Shown here: positions 5,393 through 6,015 of the stretch, piece by piece | How the letters are laid out: every line of letters begins with the position of its first letter | Position numbering within the stretch: position 1 is the stretch's first letter | NCBI GenBank assembly: GCA_012797575.1 | Contig: JAAZOW010000336.1 | Span: 1-6,015 of the forward strand | Direction: 5' to 3' | Length of the DNA stretch: 6,015 nt | From: Methanomicrobiales archaeon | GTDB taxonomy: Archaea > Halobacteriota > Methanomicrobia > Methanomicrobiales > Methanoculleaceae | Translations under genes and position numbers: made by a program | The notes under the pieces: model-generated | Told to the model about the DNA's origin: nothing | The model's database searches: none | What the model saw: the letters and a program-made list of their open reading frames with translations, nothing else

Positions 5393-6015
5393 ATGAACAT
5401 ACTTCTCTTCGATCCGTTCAGCGGGGCCGCAGGCGACATGGTCATCGGCTCTCTCCTCGATCTGGGGGCAGATGAAGGGGCTGTCAGAGCAGCCATGCGC
5501 TCAGTCGTCGGTGAACCGACGATGGAGCGGGTAGACCGCTCCGGGATCCAGGCCGTCCAGGTGAGAGCGCATGCCCCGGTGCACCACCGCAGTCTGGACG
5601 AGGTGCTCGATCGGGTCGCCGGGAGTGACGCCCCCGACTCCGTGCGTGATATGGCTCGCCGGGTCTTTCTCAGGATCCACCGCGCTGAAGAGAGCATCCA
5701 TGGGCCCGGAGCACACTTCCACGAGGTAGGTGCAGATGACGCCATCGCTGACGTCATCGGGGCCTGCACCGCTCTCCATTCCCTGGACATCGACGGGGTG
5801 GCCGTCCTCCCGGTTGCGCTCGGAAGTGGGTTTGCGGTCGGGGCTCACGGGACGTTTCCCATCCCGGCCCCAGCGACCGTGGCGATCCTGGCCGGATCGG
5901 GGCTGCAGACGGTGCCGGGAGATGAGGAGCGGGAACTCTGCACCCCGACAGGAGCCGCCCTCCTTGCTGAGTTTGCGACGATGAAGCCGGAGGATATTGG
6001 CCCTGCGGAGATCAG
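5393..6015 (+). CDS. larC: LarC, nickel-pincer cofactor cyclometallase, 3' end missing
   Basis: LarC (formerly DUF111, TIGR00299 family) uses CTP to insert nickel into the pyridinium dithio-acid mononucleotide, the last step of nickel-pincer nucleotide synthesis. That cofactor serves lactate racemase and related LarA-type enzymes. The frame is open from an ATG at 5393 to the window edge: 207 codons of a family usually about 390-420. Visible family motifs: FDPFSGAAGDM at residues 6-16, HFHEVGADD at 108-116, GSG at 144-146 followed by HGTFPIPAPAT at 152-162, and ELCTPTGAALL at 181-191. The start fits the family N-terminus (MNILLFDPFSG). GGAG at 5385-5388 lies four bases upstream, close for a ribosome binding site. 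An ATG at 5389 is out of frame and gives no recognisable protein. The gene diverges from cdc48. No larA, larB or larE is visible in the window, so the cofactor-using enzyme is unknown here. Confidence 0.95.
   Translation, partial: MNILLFDPFSGAAGDMVIGSLLDLGADEGAVRAAMRSVVGEPTMERVDRSGIQAVQVRAHAPVHHRSLDEVLDRVAGSDAPDSVRDMARRVFLRIHRAEESIHGPGAHFHEVGADDAIADVIGACTALHSLDIDGVAVLPVALGSGFAVGAHGTFPIPAPATVAILAGSGLQTVPGDEERELCTPTGAALLAEFATMKPEDIGPAEI

Noticed and set aside
5374..5848. Minus-strand frames opposite larC
   Set aside because: Antisense to a gene with clear LarC motifs; no domain in the translations.

Overview
The window looks like chromosomal DNA of a GC-rich euryarchaeon, most likely a methanogen of the Methanomicrobiales (Methanoculleus-like). 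This placement is inferred from the full-length archaeal Cdc48/VAT-type double AAA+ ATPase, LarC, archaeal TATA-like promoter elements, T-rich ends of genes and the codon usage. No marker gene in the window fixes the genus.

Layout from left to right. Positions 1-987 (minus) hold the first 329 codons of an AMP-forming acyl-CoA synthetase of the ANL superfamily, cut by the window edge. Positions 988-1200 are a non-coding gap with a perfect 22-bp palindrome at 1067-1088 and weak promoter candidates. Positions 1201-2835 (minus) encode a soluble, all-helical TPR-like protein of 544 residues, possibly 575 if an upstream GTG is used. A T-rich tract follows the stop of the next gene. Positions 2929-5346 (minus) encode the 805-residue Cdc48, complete with N-domain and two ATPase modules. 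A compact 46-bp divergent promoter region (5347-5392) separates it from larC (5393 to the right edge, plus), the nickel-inserting cyclometallase of nickel-pincer cofactor synthesis, also cut by the edge.

How the genes may work together: Cdc48 is a hexameric unfoldase in protein quality control that can feed the 20S proteasome. The TPR-like gene directly downstream on the same strand could encode an adaptor, but that rests on position and fold class only. The acyl-CoA ligase and larC are metabolic genes with no evident link to Cdc48. There is no mobile element, CRISPR array, rRNA or tRNA in the window.

I found no new multi-gene system. The points worth a second look are: a roughly 75-residue insertion in the D2 lid of Cdc48 that resembles a partial repeat of the lid helix; a 65-nt stretch almost identical at DNA level between the two ATPase modules; interlocked TATA boxes in the divergent promoter; the 22-bp palindrome; and a degenerate C-terminal HbYX motif on Cdc48. 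Several long open frames antisense to these genes are shadows.
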